DNA of 35,373 bases from an uncultured Chloroflexales bacterium (GTDB taxonomy: Bacteria > Chloroflexota > Chloroflexia > Chloroflexales > Chloroflexaceae): assembly GCA_937925925.1 (NCBI GenBank), contig CALANA010000254.1, forward strand, positions 1 to 35,373. Direction: 5' to 3'. Position 1 is the stretch's first letter. The number at the start of each line of letters is the position of its first letter. Shown here piece after piece: positions 25,629-33,506 of the stretch. The notes beneath the pieces are model-generated. The model searched no databases, had not been told where the DNA came from, and saw nothing but the letters and a program-made list of their open reading frames with translations. Both the position numbers and the translations under genes were made by a program.

Positions 25629-26786
25629 ATGGTACACCCTTCAATCTTGAATCTGCCTGAATTGATTGCTGCGCTGCCAGATGACTTGCACACCATCTGC
25701 GAACGGTTGTTGTTTGTGGAACGGGTGTATGGTACACCTGTCCCCCCCCCCTCGATGCAGGATTGGATCATCAGGCAGTTTGGTACACTTGATCGCGTCT
25801 GTGAGCAGACGATAGTTAAGACCACACATCGCTGGACACTGGAAACGGCGTTCTTTAACCCATTGCGGGCCTGTCGTCATCGGGATATGGCAGCAGAAGC
25901 CGATCGATCCAGCATCGAACAGGCACAGGAGGCCGCGATTGCGACCGATCTGGACGCGCATCGCATGTTTCGTGAGCCGCTGCAACAGACGACGGCGGAT
26001 CTATTCGGGCGCATTCGGGGTGAGTACTGCATCAGCGCTTCTAATATTGCCAAGTGTGATGGTTGGCACGGGCTGGTCATCTTTGATGAACCCCATCCGT
26101 TACGGTTCAATCAGGCTCAGTTATGCGATTATTTCAACGTTGCGGTACGCTGGCTGGCAACTGCGCATCAGGCTGACACACGCGCACGCTATCCCCTGAT
26201 TATCTGGAATTGTCTATGGAAAGCTGGTGCCTCTATCACGCATGGTCATTTGCAAATGCTGCTGAGCCGTGGTATGGCCGCAGGCCAGGTTGAACGCTGG
26301 CGGCGGGCAGCGGTTGAGTATCGCCAGCGCTACGACCGGCGCTTGAGCGAGGAGAGCGGGCAATTGCATATGGCGCTGGGGTTGACCTTTCAGCACACGG
26401 AAGCGATGTGGGGGTATGTCTCGTTAACCCCGGTGAAAGAACGCGAACTGGTGTTAGTGTGCCGCAATCCACTGGTAGCCGCTGGCTGGTCTCTGGGTGA
26501 CCTTGATGTCTTGTATGCGGCACTGCAACCAGTATGGCAGGCGACGTATGCGGCACTACGCGCCCTGATCGATCAGCAGGGCGTGCGTTCTTTTAATGTC
26601 GCTGTCTATATGCCACCCTGTGCTATAACCAGCGAGCCATGGACAGAGATGCCGCTCTATGTACGCATTATAGATCGTGGTGACTTGCTCTCTCATTTGA
26701 CCAGTATTGGCGCATTGGAAATGTTCGCAGGTGGGGTGATTACGGTTGACCCTTTTGCAGTGGCTGCGGCCATGCTGCAAACATAA
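25629..26786 (+). CDS. GalT-like nucleotidyltransferase (HIT superfamily), function unknown
   Basis: This 385-residue protein carries GASITHGHLQMLLSRG with His205-Gly-His207-Leu-Gln209, equivalent to the HPHxQ active site of galactose-1-phosphate uridylyltransferase, in which the second His is uridylylated. Other GalT-like pieces are CDGWHGLVIFDEPHP and RYPLIIWNCLWKAG before the motif. The C-terminal half, with LFQ-like QHTEAMWGYVSLTPVKERELVLV, is not standard GalT, so the substrate may not be galactose-1-phosphate. I start at the ATG at 25629, just past the MITE-like element; earlier codons lie inside that repeat. It is followed by a hairpin and a family A element. Superfamily likely, reaction uncertain. 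Confidence 0.7.
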   Translation: MVHPSILNLPELIAALPDDLHTICERLLFVERVYGTPVPPPSMQDWIIRQFGTLDRVCEQTIVKTTHRWTLETAFFNPLRACRHRDMAAEADRSSIEQAQEAAIATDLDAHRMFREPLQQTTADLFGRIRGEYCISASNIAKCDGWHGLVIFDEPHPLRFNQAQLCDYFNVAVRWLATAHQADTRARYPLIIWNCLWKAGASITHGHLQMLLSRGMAAGQVERWRRAAVEYRQRYDRRLSEESGQLHMALGLTFQHTEAMWGYVSLTPVKERELVLVCRNPLVAAGWSLGDLDVLYAALQPVWQATYAALRALIDQQGVRSFNVAVYMPPCAITSEPWTEMPLYVRIIDRGDLLSHLTSIGALEMFAGGVITVDPFAVAAAMLQT

Positions 26787-26840
26787 AGGATATGCATCTC
26801 CAGGACGCCGTGCCTATGTTACAATAATGGTGATGCCCTA

Positions 26841-26867
26841 GTACCAGACTGATGGTCAATCTGGTAC
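26841..26867 (+). terminator. Stem-loop downstream of the GalT-like gene
   Basis: GTACCAGA at 26841-26848 pairs perfectly with TCTGGTAC at 26860-26867 across an 11-base loop, 55 bp after the stop. No T-run follows, so it is a moderate terminator candidate. Confidence 0.4.
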
Positions 26868-26874
26868 TCGTCAG

Positions 26875-27023
26875 TGACACGAGGTACGCGGGCGCTCGAA
26901 CATACAGCCTTTTGCGCCTTCGGTAGCGCAAGGTAAGGCACGGGGTATTGCCCCTACATCTGCTTTCTCCACGCTGCCGCAGGCAAAAAGGTGAATGACC
27001 ATACCAGCGCGTACCTCATGTCA
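26875..27023 (+). mobile_element. Family A MITE-like element, complete copy 1
   Basis: A 149-bp unit bounded by TGACACGAGGTACGCG (26875-26890) and its inverted partner CGCGTACCTCATGTCA (27008-27023), 15 of 16 bases matching. Inside are the hairpin TTGCGC...GCGCAA and CCACGCTGCCGCAGGCAAAAAGG, shared with the copies at 9369, 10794 and 32111. It stops 64 bp before the Crp/Fnr gene, so it forms part of that gene's upstream region. Confidence 0.75.
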
Positions 27024-27087
27024 GTGCAAGCTATTCGTGAAACACAACTGATGTTCCGTCGAAATAGAGAGGAGAGGCGCGACAACA

Positions 27088-27741
27088 ATGAAACAAAGAC
27101 TGGCTCAACAGGAGGCTATCTGGGAGTGGCTTGCGCCCTTTGCTTCTGCTCATGCTTTTCGACCGCATACTTTTATCTATACTCCCAGTCAACCCGCGCA
27201 GGCTCTCTATTTACTCCAGTCAGGGCAGGTCAGTCTGCAAATGCTGTCCGCAAATGGGCGGGTGTTGACACTGTGGCTGGTTGAGCCAGGGCAACTATTC
27301 GGGCATAGCGTGCTGGCTGGCAGTGTGGCCTATGATACGTTTGCCGAGACGGCCAGATCCGTGCGCGTACTGGCCGTCTCACGTGAGCGGGTACTCCAGG
27401 CTTTGTCCGAGCAACCGGCACTGGTACTGGCGCTGATTGAAGAACTGGGACAGCATCGCTTGACGGTAAGCCGGCGCCTGAATGAGGTGGCATTCAAGTC
27501 TGTGCCAGCACGCCTGGCCTCGCTCCTCCTGGATATGGCTGATATGTGCATTGATGACACCGGGCAACAATCACGGCTGCCGCATCGTACCCACCAGCAA
27601 CTGGCGGAGATGGTGAATGCCTATCGTGAGACAGTCACCAAGATTATTAATCAGTTTCGGGCAGCACATCTCCTGGATATTGATCGTTCTGGTATTACGT
27701 TACTTAATCCTGCACGACTACGCGAACTGGCACAGGGATAG
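27088..27741 (+). CDS. Crp/Fnr-family transcriptional regulator
   Basis: A 217-residue regulator with a cyclic-nucleotide-binding-type beta barrel (about 15-115; GQLFGHSVL at 68-76), a dimer helix near 105-140, and a C-terminal winged helix (HQQLAEMVNAYRETVTKIINQF at 169-190). The sensor half lacks Cys clusters (only Cys154), so it is not an oxygen-sensing Fnr with an Fe-S cluster. The effector could be a cyclic nucleotide, haem or none. GAGGAGAGG upstream of the ATG at 27088 sets the start. It converges on pspC with only 19 bp between stops. Confidence 0.9.
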   Translation: MKQRLAQQEAIWEWLAPFASAHAFRPHTFIYTPSQPAQALYLLQSGQVSLQMLSANGRVLTLWLVEPGQLFGHSVLAGSVAYDTFAETARSVRVLAVSRERVLQALSEQPALVLALIEELGQHRLTVSRRLNEVAFKSVPARLASLLLDMADMCIDDTGQQSRLPHRTHQQLAEMVNAYRETVTKIINQFRAAHLLDIDRSGITLLNPARLRELAQG

Positions 27742-27760
27742 GTGCTTGTATCATCTCTTT

Positions 27761-28240
27761 CTATGCAGCACGCCGAAGGAGGAAAATGCCCGCGCCAACC
27801 AGTAGTGCTGGGATGATAAATGGTGTTAGCGCTGGTAGTGCGTTGTTCAGGATCAGGAAGGCTCCCAACCCGACCAGTATGACCCCCAACGTGCGATTGC
27901 GCCGTACTTGTTGATCATCCGGGCTGCTCGCGCTGGCAGGGTTTACGTTATGGATCGGGATCTCTTGATCAGCGTCATCTGGATCGGTGACTGGTTGACC
28001 AGGGTTCGGATAGGCCGCCGGGCCAGCTTGCGCCGCCGCTGCTCCTGGCAGTGGCTCCAGCGGCATTATCAGCCAGAGGATCGGATAGGCAACCAGGCTG
28101 ATACCACTGAATGCCAGAGCTACCAGTACTAGACGGACAATAACCGGATCAACAGCTAGATAGTGTCCAATTCCACCCGCAACCCCTGCGATCATCCGAT
28201 CACGGCGGCTGCGCATAAGTTTTTGCGGTGCATGTTGCAT
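27761..28240 (-). CDS. pspC: PspC-domain membrane protein
   Basis: A 159-residue inner-membrane protein. The PspC domain is at about 8-62: MRSRRDRMIAGVAGGIGHYLAVDPVIVRL, then a helix ending YPILWLIMPLEP. PspC domains take part in the phage-shock response to membrane damage. After an Ala/Pro/Gly-rich cytoplasmic or linker stretch, two further helices follow (TLGVILVGLGAFLIL and FIIPALLVGAGIFLL, about 116-156), the LiaI/LiaF-like tail seen in many bacteria. The AGGAGG site is 9 bp before the ATG. Its first 18 codons and leader are duplicated as a truncated copy at 5438-5555. Confidence 0.92.
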   Translation of the reverse strand: MQHAPQKLMRSRRDRMIAGVAGGIGHYLAVDPVIVRLVLVALAFSGISLVAYPILWLIMPLEPLPGAAAAQAGPAAYPNPGQPVTDPDDADQEIPIHNVNPASASSPDDQQVRRNRTLGVILVGLGAFLILNNALPALTPFIIPALLVGAGIFLLRRAA

Positions 28241-28610
28241 TTGGTTTACTCCTCCTGGTTTATCATTCGCGGTGATGCGTTATTGTTCGTTCTTCCTATG
28301 TGACGGAGGAGTATCGACATTTGTTGCGGAATGTTGATGATGCCTACTGTAGCTTGTGTGTGGTAAGAGCATATCAGACCCCAACGTTGACGGTTCTGGT
28401 CGTTACAATCTGCGATCCTACCTGACAAAATGGGAAGTATACGCTCGACCACGCCATTGCATACACGCTCTCAGCCTTGACGCGTGCGGGACAAAGCGAT
28501 GCACAGACCGTTATTACTCACGACTCAGCCTGTACCATCCGCTATTTGCTGAAACGTTGATCCTGTTCTGGTCGTATTGTACATAAGGTCATCTGGTCTT
28601 ATACCGTTTC

Positions 28611-28868
28611 GACTGACCCTTCCGCATGTTCTGGTCATGCACACGCGGTACGCGGTCGTTCCCCCCTACCCCCCCCGTAGGAGGAGTTAGGGGGGGCCTG
28701 CGGCAGAGCGGTTCTTTGGCTTGAGTGCGTCCGTCCCCGCTGCCGCAGACGAACCGATGCGGTGGATACCCCACGTTCGCCCTGAGATGTGGAAGGGGTT
28801 CCGCCCTACCGCTCCACCCCCTCCGAGCGGGGGGTATGGGGTGTCGAAAAGAGGCGGAAGGGCGCAGT
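28611..28868. repeat. Composite family A and B element upstream of the SPFH operon
   Basis: GACTGACCCTTCCGC at 28611-28625 faces the inverted GCGGAAGGGCGCAGTC at 28853-28868, suggesting one element of about 258 bp. Inside, 28640-28702 repeats the ACACGCGGTACGCGGTCG plus C-run plus GAGGAGTTAG block of the 10794 copy, and GCTGCCGCAGACG near 28738 is the degenerate family A core. The remaining stretch 28284-28610 shows nothing that I recognise. Confidence 0.6.
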
Positions 28869-28900
28869 CAAATTGATCTTAGTTGAGGAGGACACAGCGT

Positions 28901-30433
28901 ATGAGCAACAGAATCCAACAGATTATGGGAGTACTCGACAGTATTTCCCAGGGAGAGGAGGCAGAACAATTTCGGATAGATGCGCAGGATTTTTTATCTG
29001 CACGCGAACGGGGCGAGGCTGAGGGTACTCAGATTACCCAGATGACTGCTTCCATCAATGAGGCGGCAGAAATTGTCAATCGTAGTTTTCGCAAACGCGA
29101 TGGATCCGGGCAATATACGAATGTGGTCTCGCCGGTCGTTATTCCCAAACGCAGCCGTTCATATGGCTGGCTGTTCCTGGTATTCGTGTTCGTTTTCATG
29201 GGGATAGTGGGGGGCGTTATTGCCGGTGCCGTAGACGCAGGAACTCGTATCGTTCCTGGAATGGAACGCAGTAATCTTGCCGGTATTCTGTTCGGGCCAC
29301 ACTACTGGCTATTGATCGTGATCTATATCGCCTTTAGCTGGTGGCGCAACAGCTTGATTATGGTTCCCGACGGCTGCCAGGCGCTGATTACCAAGTTTGG
29401 ACGCCTCGAAAAGATCGTACCAGCAGGGCGTACCATGCTGCTTGATCCCTGGAAGCGAGTCAGTTATATTGTGAATACGACGAAGGAATACCCCTATAAC
29501 GCTCCTATCCGTGAAGCACCGACGGCGGGTCGTGTCAATGCGTCGGTTGACCTGTTTCTGCAGTTTCGGGTGGAGAACCCTTCCGATTTTATCTTTACTC
29601 TGGGTGGAGCGCAGGGTTTTGCTGAAAAGCTGCAAAATGCGATCAGCGAGGTGACACGGGCTTTGATTTATGAGCAGAAGGCCGAAACAATCTATGACCT
29701 GGTGGGTGAAAGTACGCAGTCGTTGCTGGACACACTGAACAAGCAGTTTCTCCCAGCGGTTCGCTTTGTCAACGCCAATATCACGCACGCTGAGCCATCT
29801 AGCCAGCAGTACCGTATGGATCTGGCGGCCCCTGAAATGGTGCGTGTGGCAAAAGAGGCCTATACCTATCAGTATGAACTGAAGCTGCGCAAGGAGCAAG
29901 ACGAGGGTGTGTTGAGCAAAGAACTGGCATCGCTCCGTGAAACGCTCTCGGAAATTCGGGCCGAGATTGCGAAGTACCAGGCACAGATGGATACGGCACG
30001 CGAAAAGGAGTTCAACCGTGCCAACGCCTATGCGCGCCAGTTGCTGATCGAGGCCGAGAGTGAGGCCAAGGCCAACGCCGCCTTGCTTGAGGCGCAGGCG
30101 CTGGATATTCGCGCTATGAGCAGCGCTTACTATCCCGAAATTCTTGAATATCGCTTCCGCCAGGATGTACTGGATAAGCTGGAGACCGTGGCCGATAGTT
30201 TGCCCCAGATCGTGACGATTGGAGCTAATGTCGAAAAGAGTATCGACTTTATGCGTGTGGCACGGCAGATGATGGGACTTCAGGATGAGAAGCTGTATAG
30301 CGAAGCCGACTTGCAGGCGATACGTGAACGGATCAACGAGATTATGGCCCGCATTAAGGAACGAACAGAACAGATTAGTAAGATCGTACCCGAAGATCCC
30401 GCCGTAGCGTTGCAGGAAGGGGGCGTCATATGA
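28901..30433 (+). CDS. SPFH/band 7 membrane protein, upstream partner
   Basis: A 510-residue protein with a 60-90 residue cytoplasmic N-terminus, two membrane helices (about 89-112 and 128-148), an SPFH domain (about 155-310, including VPDGCQALITKFGRLEKIVPAG and VNASVDLFLQFRVENP), then a long charged coiled coil (about 310-410, VRVAKEAYTYQYELKLRKEQDE onward) and a C-terminal helix. Flotillin/HflK-like proteins build large oligomeric rings that organise membrane domains or cage proteases. The ATG at 28901 has GAGGAGG nine bases upstream. Its stop overlaps the ATG of the next gene by four bases (ATGA), so the two are coupled. No FtsH or NfeD gene is adjacent. Confidence 0.9.
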   Translation: MSNRIQQIMGVLDSISQGEEAEQFRIDAQDFLSARERGEAEGTQITQMTASINEAAEIVNRSFRKRDGSGQYTNVVSPVVIPKRSRSYGWLFLVFVFVFMGIVGGVIAGAVDAGTRIVPGMERSNLAGILFGPHYWLLIVIYIAFSWWRNSLIMVPDGCQALITKFGRLEKIVPAGRTMLLDPWKRVSYIVNTTKEYPYNAPIREAPTAGRVNASVDLFLQFRVENPSDFIFTLGGAQGFAEKLQNAISEVTRALIYEQKAETIYDLVGESTQSLLDTLNKQFLPAVRFVNANITHAEPSSQQYRMDLAAPEMVRVAKEAYTYQYELKLRKEQDEGVLSKELASLRETLSEIRAEIAKYQAQMDTAREKEFNRANAYARQLLIEAESEAKANAALLEAQALDIRAMSSAYYPEILEYRFRQDVLDKLETVADSLPQIVTIGANVEKSIDFMRVARQMMGLQDEKLYSEADLQAIRERINEIMARIKERTEQISKIVPEDPAVALQEGGVI

Positions 30434-31776
30434 CCAGTATCGATACCCGTAAGCAGAGTTTTTCCAAGATTAAGGAAGTTGTTGCGACCTGGAATAATGT
30501 CCGCCAGCTCCTGCGTTCAGGCGAAGAAGGGCAACTGGTGCCGGTGGTTATTCCCAAGGATCGGCGTGGGTTTGGCTGGATCATCCTGGCCGGTATCGGG
30601 TTGTATTTTCTCCTGACCATGCTGATGGCAATCATCGCAGGGAATGCGATTATCGCCGTTCCGGCCGCGCTGATGATGCTGCTGATCTTCGGGATAACCT
30701 CCATTTTCTGGATCCTGGGCGCGATTGTCGAGATTGAGCAAGGGACGACCGGCATCGAGTCACACTACGGGAAGATTACCGGGACATTGTCCCCCGGACG
30801 GCATTATCTATTCTGGCCGTGGCAAAAGGTCGAGTTTATTGTCGATACGTCAACCGAGATCCCCTATACCGCCCCGGTGCTAGCCTGTCCCACCCGCGAT
30901 AATGTGCCACTCAAGTCGATTGAGTTTTTCTTGAAGTTCCGTATCGAAGACCCGATCGCGTTTGTGCGCAATATTGGAGCCAGTAACTTCGATCTGGTGT
31001 TGAGCAGCGCAGTGCAAGATGCCATCCGCCAGCGTAGCCGTCAGGTGGAGACAGAACGGGCATATGACCTGCGCGGCAGCGATGTAGGTGACATGCAAGA
31101 CTATTTGAACCGTCAGATGCAGCGCTACGGTGTGCGCATCATCGGCGCGAATATCCCCGATGTGCAGTTGCCCGATCAGTATCAGCAGCACCTGGCAACC
31201 CGCGAAAAGGTCTCGAAAGAGTTGACAGCCTACGAACGGGAGTGGGAACTGGTGCGCAAACAGCGCATTGATACGCTGTTGATGGAGATTGAGCGAGCGA
31301 AGAAAGAGCGCGATGCACGCTTTGTGGAAGTCAAGACGGCGATCAACAAGGCCCGCGAGTCGGTCGCGCAGGTGTTGCAAGAGCGTGAGACCGAGGCCCA
31401 GAAGATACGGTTGGAGATTGAGGCGCGCGGTCGGGCGGCGCTGAAGTCAGCCGAAAACGAGGCACGGGCGTTGCGGCACCTGGGCAAGGCCTACAAAGAC
31501 AATCGTGCGGTATTGCAGTATGAACTGACTCTCCGCCAGTTGCAGGTGGCGGAGACGTTGGTGCGCAGTGCGCCCCGGCCTGTACTGGTACAATCGGAAA
31601 ATGGTGAACAATCGGCGCTATCGACGCTGATACTGGCGCAGATATTGCCGTCTATGATGGATGATGCCAGACATGGCGTAAAAGCCAACGGCAAAGAGCA
31701 GCGGCAAGTGGATGCCAGTAAGCCAGCCAATAGGTCGGAAGATCTCCTTCCGGGATTATTGAACCAGAAGACGTAA
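30430..31776 (+). CDS. SPFH/band 7 membrane protein, downstream partner
   Basis: A 448-residue paralogue of the preceding protein. Both have VVIPK followed by a basic stretch and GW just before the first helix (VVIPKDRRGFGW here). Membrane helices lie at about 50-72 and 74-100. The SPFH domain runs from about 104 to 260 with EIEQGTTGIESHYGKITGTLSPGRH and VPLKSIEFFLKFRIEDP. A very charged coiled coil follows (about 265-365, IERAKKERDARFVEVKTAI onward). The tail is hydrophilic. Like HflK/HflC, the two may form a mixed ring. A perfect palindrome 14 bp after the stop is a likely terminator. Confidence 0.9.
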   Translation: MTSIDTRKQSFSKIKEVVATWNNVRQLLRSGEEGQLVPVVIPKDRRGFGWIILAGIGLYFLLTMLMAIIAGNAIIAVPAALMMLLIFGITSIFWILGAIVEIEQGTTGIESHYGKITGTLSPGRHYLFWPWQKVEFIVDTSTEIPYTAPVLACPTRDNVPLKSIEFFLKFRIEDPIAFVRNIGASNFDLVLSSAVQDAIRQRSRQVETERAYDLRGSDVGDMQDYLNRQMQRYGVRIIGANIPDVQLPDQYQQHLATREKVSKELTAYEREWELVRKQRIDTLLMEIERAKKERDARFVEVKTAINKARESVAQVLQERETEAQKIRLEIEARGRAALKSAENEARALRHLGKAYKDNRAVLQYELTLRQLQVAETLVRSAPRPVLVQSENGEQSALSTLILAQILPSMMDDARHGVKANGKEQRQVDASKPANRSEDLLPGLLNQKT

Positions 31777-31789
31777 CGGACACAAACCA

Positions 31790-31817
31790 GTAGAGACGTT
31801 GCATGCAACGTCTCTAC
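31790..31817. terminator. Perfect 28-bp palindrome after the SPFH operon
   Basis: GTAGAGACGTTGCATG with its exact reverse complement, giving a 28-bp perfect palindrome. Related copies are at 5591-5617 and 35360-35373. It lies between two convergent genes, so it may serve both as terminator. Confidence 0.6.
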
Positions 31818-31831
31818 GCTGGTACAGCACA

Positions 31832-32059
31832 TTACGTCCCATGCTCGTCGTAGTCTGGCAGAGGATCGTCCTCCAGGCGCACCGCCAGATGGCGACAAAT
31901 AGCTTGAATGTCGGGATCGACGGTACGCACAACTGCGCCCAGCAATAGCGCCGTCGCCGCAACATCGCGCTTATCGTGAAAAATGACGGGGATATGTTGA
32001 TCCTCACGTTGCACCGTCCAGGAGTCTTCAGCCTCGTTTCGATTGACAATGAGTAGCAT
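31832..32059 (-). CDS. Small hypothetical protein (75 residues)
   Basis: From the ATG at 32059 (GAGG seven bases upstream) the protein reads MLLIVNRNEAEDSWTVQRED, then HIPVIFHDKRDVAATALLLGAV and a very acidic end (RLEDDPLPDYDEHG). No domain is recognised. The mix of a beta-rich start and an Asp/Glu-rich tail looks like a real small soluble protein. It is convergent with the SPFH operon. A start two codons earlier at 32065 is possible but leaves almost no room for the ribosome site. Confidence 0.55.
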   Translation of the reverse strand: MLLIVNRNEAEDSWTVQREDQHIPVIFHDKRDVAATALLLGAVVRTVDPDIQAICRHLAVRLEDDPLPDYDEHGT

Positions 32060-32110
32060 ACGCATACCTCGCTTTCGATAGATGATACGGGACGTATATC
32101 TACAGTAGTT

Positions 32111-32207
32111 TACACGAGTTACGCGGTTGCTCCAACAAAATGTCTTTTCCACGCTGCCGCAGGTGAAAAGTGGTGGCGAGCGACCATACCACTGCGTAAC
32201 TCGTGTA
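32111..32207. mobile_element. Family A MITE-like element, complete copy 2
   Basis: A 97-bp unit with terminal inverted repeats TACACGAGTTACGCG (32111-32125) and TGCGTAACTCGTGTA (32193-32207), 14 of 15 matching, and the family A core CCACGCTGCCGCAGG near 32150. It is much shorter than the copy at 26875 but has the same plan, so internal length varies. Confidence 0.75.
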
Positions 32208-32290
32208 ATTTACAGCAAACATTGTGCCAATCAAATTTGAAATCAAGCTAGATCGCAGTGAAAAAGTACTAACGCATAACAATTTTTATT

Positions 32291-32490
32291 GTGAAGCACC
32301 GGAGTCCAGCACCGGAGTCCAGGACTGGAGTCCAGGCTTCAGCCTGGATAGCTGGACTGCAATGTACCATCATGGATTGTGAGAACGGGCATCCCGGCTG
32401 AAGCGGGGGTCTCGCTCCGGTCGGCTGAAGCCGGGACTGCAATGTACCATCATGGATTGTGAAGAACGGACGTCCCGGCTTCAGCCGGGA
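32291..32490. repeat. Family C palindromes with an 80-bp direct repeat
   Basis: GTGAAGCACCGGAGTCC at 32291 is shared with the 13636 array. A 29-base stretch beginning GGACTGCAATGTACC occurs at 32354 and exactly 80 bp later at 32434. Palindromic cores GGCTTCAGCC (32336), GGCTGAAGC (32396) and CCCGGCTTCAGCCGGG (32474) mark at least three units. No gene. Confidence 0.8.
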
Positions 32491-32498
32491 CGCCCATA

Positions 32499-33506
32499 TT
32501 ACCCGGTCTGAGGTGAGGTGGCAGCTCTCGCGCTCGTTGGCTCCGTAGCCTTACCAAAAATACGATCGGTAAACTTTACATACCAGGCGGCTGCCTGTAC
32601 TTGAATGATATAGGCCAGGGCAATGATCAACGCAATATCGGCCCCCTCAGCGCCAAAGACTGTCATCGCAATCGCCAGCGCAATCGAGAGATTACGCATC
32701 ACCGTGCCATACACCAGCGCGATTGCGTCGCCGCGCTTGAACAGCAGCTTGCCGACCAGGGTGCTAAAGACGAAGTTGACCGCATAGAGTATCAGCAGCG
32801 GCACGAGCAAGTTCAGCAGCAGCGTTGGATCGGAAATAATGGTCTGAGCGCGTAGCGCCAGGGCGATAAACACAATGCCCAGTACCCCCAGGGTCGATAC
32901 GGCCGGGAATTTTGGTTTCAGGTCTTTCTGATAAGCGGGATTGCCAAACTTCCAGATTAACAGCCGCTGCGTCAGATAACCGGCGAGCATGGGCAGAAAG
33001 ACAATCATGATAATCTGTTGAAACACCTGCGGAAGCGGTATCGTGACAACCGTCCCCATCAACCATTGCAGATAGGCTGGCGTCGCCATCGAACCCAGAA
33101 TCAACCCGATCACCGTCATCTTGATTGCAGCCGAGATGTTGCCCTTCGCAAAACCCGTCCAGGAGATGGTCATACCCGATGTGGGCAGCAACGAGGTGAG
33201 CAAAAGGCCCAGGGCAATCAAGGGTTGATCGGCAAAAAAGTACTGCCCGATGCTGTAGCCCAGGAAGGGTATCAGTGCAAAGTTGATCACCTGTGTCGTT
33301 AGCTGTAGGCCGGTATCGCCGCCTGCAAATACCTCACGCACGTTCAGTGTAACCATCATAGGATAGACCATCAAGAAAGTGAAGGGAATAATGGCCTGTT
33401 GGAGAGGCCGTGGATCATAGTTGAACCCAAACAGAACACCGAGGATCATAAACGCCGGGATGCTCCAGACCAGATTCTTTTGCACGAACAACAGTACCTT
33501 CCACAT
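32499..33506 (-). CDS. BASS-family (bile acid:sodium symporter / ACR3-like) transporter
   Basis: A 335-residue membrane protein with nine or ten hydrophobic helices, in the length range of the BASS superfamily, which includes the arsenite exporter ACR3. Pointers are MVYPMMVTLNVREVF, LTSLLPTSGMTISWTGFAKGN and YGTVMRNLSIALAIAM at the places of the two crossing-helix motifs. The conserved Cys that ACR3 uses in the fourth helix is not present (LLPTSGMTISW), so arsenite export is doubtful; an organic anion or other solute is as likely. GGGGGAA lies just upstream of the ATG at 33506. No arsR or arsC gene is nearby. Confidence 0.75.
   Translation of the reverse strand: MWKVLLFVQKNLVWSIPAFMILGVLFGFNYDPRPLQQAIIPFTFLMVYPMMVTLNVREVFAGGDTGLQLTTQVINFALIPFLGYSIGQYFFADQPLIALGLLLTSLLPTSGMTISWTGFAKGNISAAIKMTVIGLILGSMATPAYLQWLMGTVVTIPLPQVFQQIIMIVFLPMLAGYLTQRLLIWKFGNPAYQKDLKPKFPAVSTLGVLGIVFIALALRAQTIISDPTLLLNLLVPLLILYAVNFVFSTLVGKLLFKRGDAIALVYGTVMRNLSIALAIAMTVFGAEGADIALIIALAYIIQVQAAAWYVKFTDRIFGKATEPTSARAATSPQTG

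Noticed and set aside
25167..25637. Frames crossing the REP-like hairpins and the 117-bp element
   Set aside because: They translate repeat DNA; no domain, and the GalT-like gene has a better start at 25629.
29309..29899. 196-codon frame antisense to the first SPFH gene
   Set aside because: Overlaps a convincing gene entirely; no recognisable domain or ribosome site.
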